Assembly (NCBI RefSeq): GCF_044763875.1
Contig: NZ_JBIWGZ010000007.1
Coordinates: forward strand, 62,001-126,000
DNA from: Rummeliibacillus sp044763875
Lineage (GTDB): Bacteria; Bacillota; Bacilli; Bacillales_A; Planococcaceae
Direction of reading: 5' to 3'
Length of the DNA stretch: 64,000 nucleotides
Shown: positions 51,816 through 60,357 of the stretch, piece by piece
Numbering within the stretch: position 1 is the stretch's first letter
Layout: the number at the start of each line of letters is the position of its first letter
The notes under the pieces: model-generated
The model's input: the letters and a program-made list of their open reading frames with translations, nothing else
What the model was told of the DNA's origin: nothing
Databases searched by the model: none
Program-made: the position numbers and the translations under genes

Positions 51816-52976
51816 TTAATCTAGATATTCTTTTAATTCACTTTCCAAAAATGGTTTGGCGGATAACAACTCGGTAAATGCATTATAACGCGCTTTTTGT
51901 ACAATAGTCGGTTTTTTACCAGTGTAGTAAGCACGTATTAAGATATTCTTTGGTGTATGCTCCATATCGATAAATTCTAGTAGTTGTGCATCATAACCTA
52001 CAAGATTTAAAACTTCCGCACGAATAGAGTCTGTTGCAAGAGCCGCAAAACGTTCTTTAATAATGCCATGCTGTAACATGACATCAAGTGATGATGATTG
52101 TAGTTGACGATTTAGTTCATGTTGACAGCAAGGGACGCTTAAAATTACACGAGCACCCCATTTTACAGCACGAGCTAAAGCCATATCTGTTGCAACATCA
52201 CAAGCATGAAGAGTTACGACCATATCAACGGCTGTTTCATCATTATAGTCATTAATATCACCAACTAAAAATTCTAGTTGATCATACTGCAAGTCTTTTG
52301 CGATTTCCGCACATTCTTCAATGACTTCTTTTTTCAAATCAAGACCAGTAACGCGGATATCTAATCCTTGTTCAACCTTTAAGTAATGATATAGCGCAAA
52401 TGTTAAGTATGATTTTCCAGAACCAAAATCTAAAATACGAATCGTACGGTCCTTTGGTAAATAGTCAAGTGAATCATGTATAAATTCGATAAAACGGTTA
52501 ATCTGCTTAAACTTATCATATTTTTGTTTCTTAACTTTGCCTTCGGGGGATTGAACACCGAGACGAATTAAGAATGGGTATGGTTGATCGGGATCCAGTA
52601 AATAATTTTTCTTTCGGTTGTGTGATAAATTTACTTTTTTCTTTTCTGTTTTTTCAGCTTTCCATAGCACTTTGTTTTTCTTAGAAAGTTGAACGTGGAT
52701 ATTTTCCTTCATAAATTCACCCTGGAATTGTCGGAACTGTTCAAATAACTCATTTAAACTATTACCTATCAAAGATAGAGGCACATTTTCATGTTTTAAA
52801 ACACGCTCGTATTGATATTCTAATTGAATATGATAACTGCCTTTTAATTTAATGGGTTTCATCTTAACACGTTTTAAATCATTAGATTTTGTACGTGGTT
52901 GACTGATGGTTGCTGATACAAGTTCTTCTTTTAATAAATACTCGAGCAATCCTTGTTTCATTTCATTAAAATCCAT
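51816..52976 (-). CDS. Class I SAM-dependent methyltransferase
   Basis: This 386-residue protein has an N-terminal domain of about 150 residues with basic patches (KKNKVLWKAEKTEKKKVNLS) and a C-terminal Rossmann methyltransferase domain: motif I ILDFGSGKSYLTFALYHYLK near residue 185, motif II VTGLDLKKE, and VTLHACDVATDMALARA with SVPCCQHELN near residues 260-285. The CCQH segment and layout match the Methyltransf_32 (GSTCD-like) group, thought to act on RNA, with unproven substrate. It is a single gene ending at a shared terminator. The ATG at 52976 follows GAAGGCG. Confidence 0.85.
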   Translation of the reverse strand: MDFNEMKQGLLEYLLKEELVSATISQPRTKSNDLKRVKMKPIKLKGSYHIQLEYQYERVLKHENVPLSLIGNSLNELFEQFRQFQGEFMKENIHVQLSKKNKVLWKAEKTEKKKVNLSHNRKKNYLLDPDQPYPFLIRLGVQSPEGKVKKQKYDKFKQINRFIEFIHDSLDYLPKDRTIRILDFGSGKSYLTFALYHYLKVEQGLDIRVTGLDLKKEVIEECAEIAKDLQYDQLEFLVGDINDYNDETAVDMVVTLHACDVATDMALARAVKWGARVILSVPCCQHELNRQLQSSSLDVMLQHGIIKERFAALATDSIRAEVLNLVGYDAQLLEFIDMEHTPKNILIRAYYTGKKPTIVQKARYNAFTELLSAKPFLESELKEYLD

Positions 52977-53058
52977 CACTTTTCGCCTTCTTTATCATTT
53001 AATCATTGGCATAAGTGTATCATAATTTTGGATTTTCTAAACTGTGAAGGTAGATTTG

Positions 53059-54444
53059 CTACTTTTTATCGATATACGAAAGCGTCTTACCAGTCCAACC
53101 TGCAATGACGGTTAGGATTGGAGAGAGAAGGCAGAAAAATGCAAAAGGAAAGTAATCCCAAGTAGATACAGATAAAACATTTGTGATGAATATCCCACAT
53201 ACACTCCATGGGACAAGTGGATTGACAACAGTTCCTGCATCTTCTGCAACACGTGCTAAGTTTTTGTTTTTTAAGCCTACTTTTTCAAATTGTGATTGGA
53301 ATGCTTGTCCTGTTAATAAGATAGAAAGATATTGTTCGCCAATTAATGTATTAACACCAATGGCTGTTAATGCAGCACCTGTAATAACAGAACCGACACT
53401 TTTGAATAGTTTTTCAATACGGGATAGTAGTGTTTGGATGATACCTAAAGTAAACAAAAGACCACCCATACTAAGAGCTAAAATTACAAGGCCAACAGTA
53501 AACATCATGCTATTAATGCCCCCGCGAGATAATAGGGAATCGATATCTTTAATACCAGTATGAGAAGTATACCCGTTAAATAGAATGTTCAAGACATCAC
53601 CAAATCCATAGTGATGATGGAAATAAGAAACCAAAATAGCTACAATAGTGCTCGCAGCTAATGTTAAAACTGCCGGTGCTTTTTTCAGTGCCATTATAAT
53701 AAGAACAACAAGAGGAATTAATGTGTACCAGTGAATCATGCCAGTTGAAAGCAATCCGGTTTTGAATGTTGTAATTTTATGTGCGTTTTGTAATACCTTT
53801 GATGGTGACAAAATTGCATATGCAATTAATGAAAGGATAAGTGCAGGAATAGTTGTCCAGCACATATTTTTAATATGTTCAAATAAATCGACGCCCATTA
53901 TTGTAGAAGATAAATTGCAAGTATCAGATAATGGAGACATTTTATCACCGAAGAATGCTCCGGATACAATGGCACCTGCAGTAATCGCAAGTGAAATATC
54001 CATAGCGCTAGCCATCCCGATAAAGGCAACTCCTACAGTTGCTGTGGTCGTAAGAGAACTACCAATCGCAATCCCGACAATACAAGTAACGATAAATACT
54101 ACTGCATAGAAGAAATGTGGGGTAATCGTTTCAAATCCTAAGTAGATTAGTGTAGGAATTGTCCCGCTCATTATCCAGCTACTGATTAATGTGCCAATAA
54201 AGAAGAAAATGAAAATTGCACCAAGTCCTGCCGAGGCGCCTTCCACAAGACCATTTTCTAACTCTTTGTAGGGAACTTTTTTATATAGACCATATGCCAT
54301 TAATAGTAGAATAGCGATTAAAATAGGCATATGCGGTACTGATTTAAAACCAGCTATACAAAATGTCATAGTAGCAATAATTAAAATGATTAAGATGAGT
54401 GCCTCTAAAAAGGAAGGGGTCATCTTGGCTTGAATACGAAACAT
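53059..54444 (-). CDS. NhaC-family sodium/proton antiporter-like carrier
   Basis: This 461-residue protein has about 12 helices and matches the NhaC family (ion transporter superfamily), with EDAGTVVNPLVPWSVCGIF near residue 400 and SGAFFGDKMSPLSDTCNLSS near residue 160 as signatures. NhaC members exchange sodium and protons, but several are amino-acid carriers. The gene is controlled by a T-box leader, which makes an amino acid the likely cargo (known T-box-linked NhaC proteins include predicted tyrosine and lysine carriers). The ATG follows GAAGGAGG. It is a single-gene unit. Confidence 0.87.
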   Translation of the reverse strand: MFRIQAKMTPSFLEALILIILIIATMTFCIAGFKSVPHMPILIAILLLMAYGLYKKVPYKELENGLVEGASAGLGAIFIFFFIGTLISSWIMSGTIPTLIYLGFETITPHFFYAVVFIVTCIVGIAIGSSLTTTATVGVAFIGMASAMDISLAITAGAIVSGAFFGDKMSPLSDTCNLSSTIMGVDLFEHIKNMCWTTIPALILSLIAYAILSPSKVLQNAHKITTFKTGLLSTGMIHWYTLIPLVVLIIMALKKAPAVLTLAASTIVAILVSYFHHHYGFGDVLNILFNGYTSHTGIKDIDSLLSRGGINSMMFTVGLVILALSMGGLLFTLGIIQTLLSRIEKLFKSVGSVITGAALTAIGVNTLIGEQYLSILLTGQAFQSQFEKVGLKNKNLARVAEDAGTVVNPLVPWSVCGIFITNVLSVSTWDYFPFAFFCLLSPILTVIAGWTGKTLSYIDKK

Positions 54445-54514
54445 GGTAATTCCTCCTTCAGTGTTTACAATTTATCTAGCTCTACGCGCAAACGAGCGCG
54501 TTCCGCTTTAAAAT

Positions 54515-54745
54515 AAAAAATCCTTCAATCCCATCGAAAGGGACGAAGGAGAACTCCGCGATACCACCCTAATTGTCAAAATTACTTTGACCACTTCATT
54601 AGTCTCAAGTTTAACTGATGGTGTAATTCATCATTGTAAAAACCTAGGCTTGCAGCAACCGCCTAGTCTCTATTTGCTGTTATCTACAACACTACAGTTG
54701 GTCCATCTCTTGAAATATACTTTTTCACTTCAACGCGTTGAAGCT
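54515..54745 (-). promoter_or_regulatory. T-box leader of the NhaC-family gene
   Basis: On the minus strand the T-box reads AGGGTGGTATCGCGGAG (54554-54569), followed by a terminator TCCTTCGTCCC facing GGGATTGAAGGATTTTTT (54515-54550). Upstream parts include GTGAAAAAGTA and AGAGATGG in stem I. It begins within an AT-rich gap of about 500 bases. The specifier codon could not be fixed by eye. Confidence 0.9.
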
Positions 54746-54892
54746 ATAAAGAATTTTAACATGTTTTGAGAACTAGTCAATACATTTGACGTAATTAATA
54801 TATTACTAATAGTAAATTTATATAATAATAGCTGCCTACATATGGCAGATCATCTTAGGATATTAAGAGGTAAATCTGATTTAGTTTGAATT

Positions 54893-54936
54893 AAAAAAAG
54901 GAGTTGCCTGAAATTATATTCCGGGCAACTCCTTTT
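54893..54936. terminator. Terminator of the GntR gene
   Basis: AAAAGGAGTTGCC pairs with GGCAACTCCTTTT; on the minus strand a T-run follows, just after the GntR stop codon. Confidence 0.88.
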
Positions 54937-54952
54937 ATAGTATTGATGGTCG

Positions 54953-55684
54953 CTATTTTTGAATAATATCTGTTTCCTTAAAATATTTCATAAGGATATT
55001 TTCAACATTTTCAAGGTGTGAGAACATTGCTTGTTTAGCCTTTTCTTCGTCCTGTTTCACAATTGCATCATAGATTTGTATATGTTCTTTAAATAATTTT
55101 TCGCGAGTTGTTTGTTTAGAATACAACCAAATTCTTCTAGTTTCTTTCATCGTTTCGAACATCAAACCAGATACTTGATCCAAAAAAATAGATAGTAAGG
55201 GATTATGCGTTGCTTTGGAAATTGCAGTATGAAACTCAAAGTCTACTTTTTCGCCTAATTCTCCATCATCCTGTAACTTGCCCATTTCATCTAAAATGTT
55301 CTGTAAGACTGCTAAATCGACATCTGTTCTATTCCGGGCTGCAGAACTAACGGTCCCAACTTCGATAATTTTCCGTACTTCTAGAAGATCGGATATATCT
55401 TCTTTATTCATAAGAATAGCAGTAGATAAAGGAAAGACCATATGATTCGCATCAAATGATTTTACAAATGTTCCTTCTCCTTGTTTTATATCAACTAACC
55501 CCATTGCTTTAAGAGCGGATAACGCTTCTCTTATTGCGGAGCGGCTAACTTGGAAATTTTCTGCAAGTTGTTGAACTGAATCAAGTCTATCTCCAGGCTG
55601 TAGTGAGCCTGTTCGTATCATTTCATGTAAAGCTTCTGCCACTTCTTCGTATAATTTTTTTGCTTTTATCTTCTTGTATTTCAA
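54953..55684 (-). CDS. FadR-subfamily GntR regulator (FCD domain)
   Basis: This 243-residue protein has an N-terminal winged helix (LQPGDRLDSVQQLAENFQVS, then RSAIREALSALKAMGLVDIK and QGEGTFV) and a C-terminal FCD ligand domain (from about residue 95) with DFEFHTAISKATHNPLL and the final FSHLENVENILM carrying metal-binding Asp/His positions. It resembles LutR/LldR regulators that respond to lactate. A fossil of a lactate permease gene lies immediately upstream on the opposite strand, which fits that origin. It starts with TTG after GAGGTGAAG. Its current targets are unknown. Confidence 0.87.
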   Translation of the reverse strand: MKYKKIKAKKLYEEVAEALHEMIRTGSLQPGDRLDSVQQLAENFQVSRSAIREALSALKAMGLVDIKQGEGTFVKSFDANHMVFPLSTAILMNKEDISDLLEVRKIIEVGTVSSAARNRTDVDLAVLQNILDEMGKLQDDGELGEKVDFEFHTAISKATHNPLLSIFLDQVSGLMFETMKETRRIWLYSKQTTREKLFKEHIQIYDAIVKQDEEKAKQAMFSHLENVENILMKYFKETDIIQK

Positions 55685-55776
55685 AATAGCTTCACCTCAT
55701 GAACACTAAAAATACACTGATGTAGCTTCATTATACACAATATTTCTCTTCCTAGTATTTCTTTTCTAAAAATAAA

Positions 55777-55884
55777 ATGATAATAAGTAACTCATCCGGA
55801 GGGGTGACAGGTAAAATGATCTCTCCACAATCTATCGCTGTTCCAACAGCAGCTGTAGGACTAGCACAAAAATCTATTAAATGA
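55777..55884 (+). pseudogene. Remnant of an L-lactate permease (lctP) gene
   Basis: A 35-codon open stretch reads NSSGGVTGKMISPQSIAVPT then AAVGLAQKS and a stop. L-lactate permeases of the LctP family carry a nearly identical segment near their C-terminus (SGGVxGKMISPQSIAV, then AxGLVGKES). Everything before and after is lost, and no ribosome site precedes it. It is a short relic of a deleted lactate permease beside the GntR gene. The surrounding 55685-56254 gap holds nothing else I can name apart from the putP promoter region. Confidence 0.8.
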
Positions 55885-56254
55885 GATATTGTCCATATTT
55901 CGAATCAACATAATATGTTAGTTCTTTTCCATAAGGAAGTGAACTGTTGATTGATTAAATTTGAACATTACTTTTGAAAAATATAATAAATATACAATGT
56001 GGTGGTTTTAAACCTTATTAAATAAGCGCAAGAATACATAAATAATCAACTATTTTTAAGGTTATTAATAACTGAATTATATGATAGTATAGAAAATATA
56101 AAGAACTTTATTTTATAGAGTTTGTGAAGAGCTAAAAGTATTCATCTTTAACATTTTGAATTTAACTACTATATTTAGCAATTATAATAGGGGTATTTTT
56201 TTTAATGACAAGTAAAGATGGATACAAACAGAATAATATGAAGGGGGAATCTAG

Positions 56255-57742
56255 ATGTCCGACAATATGTTCCAATTATTGGCCATTCTTATTTATATGG
56301 TTGCAATGTTGATCATTGGATGGTATGCATTCCGTAAGACGTCCAATTTAACAGACTATATGTTAGGCGGACGATCGTTAGGGCCTGCAGTAACTGCTTT
56401 AAGTGCTGGAGCAGCAGATATGTCAGGTTGGTTATTAATGGGCTTACCAGGGGCTATTTATGCAAGTGGTTTAATAGAGGCGTGGATTGCCGTTGGTTTA
56501 ACTGTAGGGGCATATTTAAACTGGCTATTCGTGGCACCACGCTTACGTATGTATACGCAAGTATCTAATGATTCAATTACTATTCCAAGTTATTTAGATA
56601 ATCGTTTAAAAGACAAAACAAAATTACTAAGAATTGCATCTGGTCTCATCATTTTAGTATTTTTCACTTTCTATGTCTCTTCAGGGATGGTAGCTGGTGG
56701 AGTATTCTTTGAGAGTTCATTTGGTTATAACTACCATACAGGTTTACTATTAACTTCAGGTGTAGTCATTGCATATACGCTATTTGGCGGTTTCTTAGCA
56801 GTGAGCTATACTGACTTTATACAAGGGCTTGTTATGTTTTTAGCGCTCATTATAGTTCCAATTTTTGGGGTGTTTTTAACAGGTGGTTTTTCAGGAACAG
56901 TAGCTTCAATACACGAAGTGAATCCAAAATTATTAAGCTTATTTTCGGGTGCTACGGTAACCGGAGTTATTTCAACTGTTGCTTGGGGGCTTGGCTATTT
57001 TGGACAACCCCATATCATTGTTAGGTTTATGGCTATTAAAAGTGTAAAAGAAACAAAACAAGCACGACGTATAGGAATCGGGTGGATGTTATTAAGCTTA
57101 ATTGGTGCGGTTGCTACTGCGTTAGTGGGAATTGCGTATTACCAACAAAAAGGTCTAACTTTGAAAAATCCTGAGACTGTATTTATAGCGCTTGGTCAAA
57201 TACTATTCCATCCGTTTATCGCAGGTATTATGTTAGCGGCTATTTTAGCTGCAATCATGAGTACGATTTCTTCACAATTAATTGTTACATCTTCTGCTTT
57301 AGTAGAAGACATCTATAAAGCGGTATTTAAAACGAACGCTTCTGATAAACAATATGTATTTTTGGGTCGCATGGCCGTATTACTTGTTTCTGTTTTAGCA
57401 ATGTATTTGGCTTGGGAACAAGGCAATAAAATTCTAGACCTTGTATCATTTGCTTGGGCTGGGTTTGGTGCAGCATTTGGTCCAATTATCTTGTTAACAC
57501 TTTACTGGAAAAAAATAACGAACTGGGGTGCTCTAGCAGGGATGGTAGCTGGTGCTGCAACTGCTTATATTTGGGGATCTAATGAGCATTTACATAAGGT
57601 CATGTATGAGATTGTACCGGGTTTTATCATTTGTTTAATTGTCGCAGTAATTGTTAGCTTAATTACGTATAGACCAAATAAAGAAATCGAAGATGAATTT
57701 GATAGAACAATAGAATTATTAGAACAAGAAAAAAGAGGGTAA
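56255..57742 (+). CDS. putP: Sodium/proline symporter
   Basis: This 495-residue carrier has 13 predicted helices and is a PutP-type member of the sodium-solute symporter family. The sodium/proline site region MLGGRSLGPAVTALSAGAAD and SGWLLMGLPGAIYASGL is characteristic, as are MSTISSQLIVTSSALVEDIY and FAWAGFGAAFGPIILLTLYW in the second half. It takes up proline for nutrition or osmotic protection (PutP against OpuE types cannot be told apart here). The ATG follows GAAGGGGGAA. A weak terminator-like hairpin follows. Confidence 0.92.
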   Translation: MSDNMFQLLAILIYMVAMLIIGWYAFRKTSNLTDYMLGGRSLGPAVTALSAGAADMSGWLLMGLPGAIYASGLIEAWIAVGLTVGAYLNWLFVAPRLRMYTQVSNDSITIPSYLDNRLKDKTKLLRIASGLIILVFFTFYVSSGMVAGGVFFESSFGYNYHTGLLLTSGVVIAYTLFGGFLAVSYTDFIQGLVMFLALIIVPIFGVFLTGGFSGTVASIHEVNPKLLSLFSGATVTGVISTVAWGLGYFGQPHIIVRFMAIKSVKETKQARRIGIGWMLLSLIGAVATALVGIAYYQQKGLTLKNPETVFIALGQILFHPFIAGIMLAAILAAIMSTISSQLIVTSSALVEDIYKAVFKTNASDKQYVFLGRMAVLLVSVLAMYLAWEQGNKILDLVSFAWAGFGAAFGPIILLTLYWKKITNWGALAGMVAGAATAYIWGSNEHLHKVMYEIVPGFIICLIVAVIVSLITYRPNKEIEDEFDRTIELLEQEKRG

Positions 57743-57749
57743 AGGGGGC

Positions 57750-57797
57750 CCACCTGTAGTTTGCAAAAAAATGCGGCTACAGGCTAATTTTTTCTAA
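57750..57797 (+). terminator. Terminator-like hairpin after putP
   Basis: CCTGTAG pairs with CTACAGG across a 14-base loop, followed by CTAATTTTTTC. Confidence 0.6.
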
Positions 57798-57810
57798 GGG
57801 GTGGTAATAA

Positions 57811-58503
57811 ATGTTCGAATTAGATCATGTTGTATATTTTACAACAAAAAGTCCAGCTCAAATTGCGCAGGAAGTTACAATAGAAGGAATTCATCCAGTT
57901 ATAGGTGGACAACATTTACAATGGGGAACGTATAATGCGTTGTTATATACTAGAAATAGTTATATTGAATGGTTGGCAGTGGAAAACGCTGATATTGCAA
58001 AAGCGGCAAAGCAACCACTTATAAAACAGTTACTTTATGATATTAATGATGGTGAAGGTTTTTACTCATTATGCTTAAGGTCAGATGATTTAAAAAGGAA
58101 AAATCTCTATTTCAGAAAGCTTGGCTATCGTACGAGTGGAGTTTTGCCAGCCGAAAGAAAAACAGCAGATGGCAAGGTCATAAGATGGAATATGTTATTT
58201 ATTGAGCAAAAACTAGATGAATCCCTGCCGTATCCATTTTTTATCGAGTGGGAACAGCCTTTGCAAGAAAGGTATGACATGCTAAAAGCAGATGATACAA
58301 TTCGTAAAGCAAATGAAGAATTACAAATAGAACGTTGTATTTTCAATGTGAAAGATGTAAATAGGAAACTTACACAGTGGTCACGTTTATTATCATTACC
58401 TGTAAAAGGAAATACATTGAAATTGGCTAACACGACTTTTGTTTTTCAACAATTGCAAGAAGGAAAAGAACGCCTTCAAACAATCGATATTGTGAAAGTT
58501 TGA
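57811..58503 (+). CDS. VOC family protein (Glyoxalase_3-like)
   Basis: This 230-residue protein has an N-terminal vicinal-oxygen-chelate fold: FELDHVVYFTTKSPAQIA with the first metal-type histidine His6, HLQWGTYNALLYTRNSYIEW, with the acidic residue in YIEWLAVE, and the paired FYSLCLRSDDL and FRKLGYR strands. This matches the Glyoxalase_3 group of uncharacterised proteins rather than glyoxalase I. The C-terminal half repeats the fold less clearly. The ATG follows AAGGGGTGG. A terminator follows at 58557. Confidence 0.78.
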   Translation: MFELDHVVYFTTKSPAQIAQEVTIEGIHPVIGGQHLQWGTYNALLYTRNSYIEWLAVENADIAKAAKQPLIKQLLYDINDGEGFYSLCLRSDDLKRKNLYFRKLGYRTSGVLPAERKTADGKVIRWNMLFIEQKLDESLPYPFFIEWEQPLQERYDMLKADDTIRKANEELQIERCIFNVKDVNRKLTQWSRLLSLPVKGNTLKLANTTFVFQQLQEGKERLQTIDIVKV

Positions 58504-58556
58504 GTTATTGACATTTATTATGTTAGGATGAACATAACTTATAATACAGAGGGCTA

Positions 58557-58589
58557 AGAGAGTAGAATAAGCAATCTACTCTCTTTTTA
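58557..58589 (+). terminator. Rho-independent terminator
   Basis: AGAGAGTAGA pairs with TCTACTCTCT, followed by TTTTAATT, after the VOC gene and just before hflX. Confidence 0.85.
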
Positions 58590-58629
58590 ATTAAGAACAG
58601 AAGCGAGATTTGTGAAGGAGGAATATTTT

Positions 58630-59898
58630 TTGGATCCATTTATCGAGAAAGCCATATTAGTTGGAGTCAATTTACGTAATGATTTGCACTTCGACTACTC
58701 AATAGAAGAACTAGGAAATTTGGCAGAAGCACTAAACGTAGAAGTGGTTGGTGTTGTAACCCAAAATTTAGAACGTATAAATCCTTCGCACTATGTTGGT
58801 ACAGGTAAAATAGAGGAAATTAAAAATTTCTATGATGAAGCAGAAGCAAATTTAGTGATATTCGATGATGAATTATCACCATCACAAATTCGAAACTTGG
58901 AAAGAGATATGGAATGTAAGGTTATTGATCGTACAATGCTAATTCTTGACATATTCGCTAGACGTGCTAAATCGAAGGAAGCACAAATGCAAGTGGAATT
59001 AGCGCAATTGCAATACATGCTACCGCGCTTAGTTGGACTTCGAGATTCCTTAAGTCGTCAAGGTGGTGGTACAGGCGGTGGATTTAAAAACCGTGGTGCA
59101 GGTGAAACAAAACTCGAACTCGATCGCCGTAAAATTGAAGAACAAATTGCAAAACTCAATAAAGAGTTAGAGCTTGTAAAAGAACAACGTGAAACGCAAA
59201 GAAAACAGCGTCGTAAAAGTGAAATTCCAATTGTCTCAATTGTAGGTTATACAAATGCAGGGAAATCTACTATTATGAATCAACTACTAAATAAAATTAA
59301 TCAAGAAGAGCATAAACAAGTTTTTGAAAAAAATATGCTATTTGCAACGCTTGAAACATCAGTAAGACAAATTACATTGCCTGACAAAAAGAGCTTTCTA
59401 CTGACAGATACAGTTGGTTTTGTAAGTAAACTTCCACACCATTTAGTAAAAGCTTTCCGTTCCACACTAGAAGAAGCAAGAGATGCAGATTTACTTTTGC
59501 ATGTGGTGGATGCATCCAATGCAGAAAACCAATATATGATGGAAGTTACAAACGACACATTGCATGCAGTTGGTGTAGAAGACATTCCAACTATTTATGT
59601 GTTTAACAAAGCAGACTTAGCTAATCTTGCTTATCCTTATATAAATAACACTCAACTTTGGATGTCAGCAAAAGAGGGAGCAGGGCTTGATGAATTACTA
59701 CAATTAATTCGTCAACACATCTTCTCTGATTATGTAACGTGTACATTTTGTATACCGTTTGATCGAGGAGACATTGTTTCTTATCTGAATGAATCAGCTC
59801 AAATATTAGAAACAGCTTATGATGAAAATGGCACTGTTTTAAAAGTAGAAGTACATGAATCGACTGCGCAAAAATATCGAGAGTTTAGGGTAAACTAG
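58630..59898 (+). CDS. hflX: Ribosome-splitting GTPase HflX
   Basis: This 422-residue GTPase binds the 50S subunit and splits stalled or hibernating ribosomes after stress. The N-terminal HflX domain (VGVNLRNDLHFDYSIEEL to about residue 190) includes the glycine-rich QGGGTGGGFKNRGAGETKLE. The GTPase domain has G1 VGYTNAGKSTIM near residue 205, G3 LTDTVGFVSKLPHHLVKAF and G4 VFNKAD. The TTG at 58630 follows AAGGAGGAA; a GTG six codons earlier overlaps that site. It is a single-gene unit ended by a terminator at the stop codon. Confidence 0.93.
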   Translation: MDPFIEKAILVGVNLRNDLHFDYSIEELGNLAEALNVEVVGVVTQNLERINPSHYVGTGKIEEIKNFYDEAEANLVIFDDELSPSQIRNLERDMECKVIDRTMLILDIFARRAKSKEAQMQVELAQLQYMLPRLVGLRDSLSRQGGGTGGGFKNRGAGETKLELDRRKIEEQIAKLNKELELVKEQRETQRKQRRKSEIPIVSIVGYTNAGKSTIMNQLLNKINQEEHKQVFEKNMLFATLETSVRQITLPDKKSFLLTDTVGFVSKLPHHLVKAFRSTLEEARDADLLLHVVDASNAENQYMMEVTNDTLHAVGVEDIPTIYVFNKADLANLAYPYINNTQLWMSAKEGAGLDELLQLIRQHIFSDYVTCTFCIPFDRGDIVSYLNESAQILETAYDENGTVLKVEVHESTAQKYREFRVN

Positions 59899-59926
59899 GA
59901 GATGACAAAAGTCATCTCTTTTTTTA
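59899..59926 (+). terminator. Rho-independent terminator after hflX
   Basis: GAGATGAC pairs with GTCATCTC across a 4-base loop, then TTTTTTTATT. Confidence 0.9.
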
Positions 59927-59932
59927 TTATGA

Positions 59933-60034
59933 GCTGTTAAATTTGAGTATTGATTTTTGAAAAGAATAGTTTGGGCCAGCACATAGCCCACATTACGATT
60001 AGTGTACTAGCACTTTGGATAAAAATATCAACAG
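59933..60034. repeat. About 110-base dispersed repeat, copy 2
   Basis: CTGTTAAATTTGAGTATTGA, TTTTTGAAAAGAATAGTTTG and CGATTAGTGT...TAGCACT...ATAAAAATATCAACAG align with copy 1 at 22214-22333, with a shorter middle. The ends are again inverted (TTGATTTTT against AAAAATATCAA). It follows a terminator, as does copy 1. Confidence 0.6.
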
Positions 60035-60238
60035 GTAGTCATTAACAATGCCTTTATTAATAACGGGTAAGTGAAACAAAATGTATTTATGGAAAGCACA
60101 TCCTTTTTAGGAGCGTTTTTCAATGTATAAAATAGTTATAATTTTCTGATTATAAAATATATTCAAATGTTGATATTAAAGGATTTATTCTTATTAAGAA
60201 AATCAAATAATAAACATTTTACCTTTTCAGATTATTTT

Positions 60239-60267
60239 TTGACATGATACAACTGTGCGTGTATAAT
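60239..60267 (+). promoter_or_regulatory. Consensus SigA promoter of the POT transporter
   Basis: TTGACA, a 17-base spacer and TATAAT match the housekeeping consensus in all twelve positions, 90 bases upstream of the start codon. It should be a strong promoter. Confidence 0.88.
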
Positions 60268-60357
60268 GGACAACATACTTCACTAAATTACTAAGATATA
60301 AACTTTATAGTTTGAATTGTGAGACTATTTTTTATATTGAAAGAAGGAGAGTTTCTT

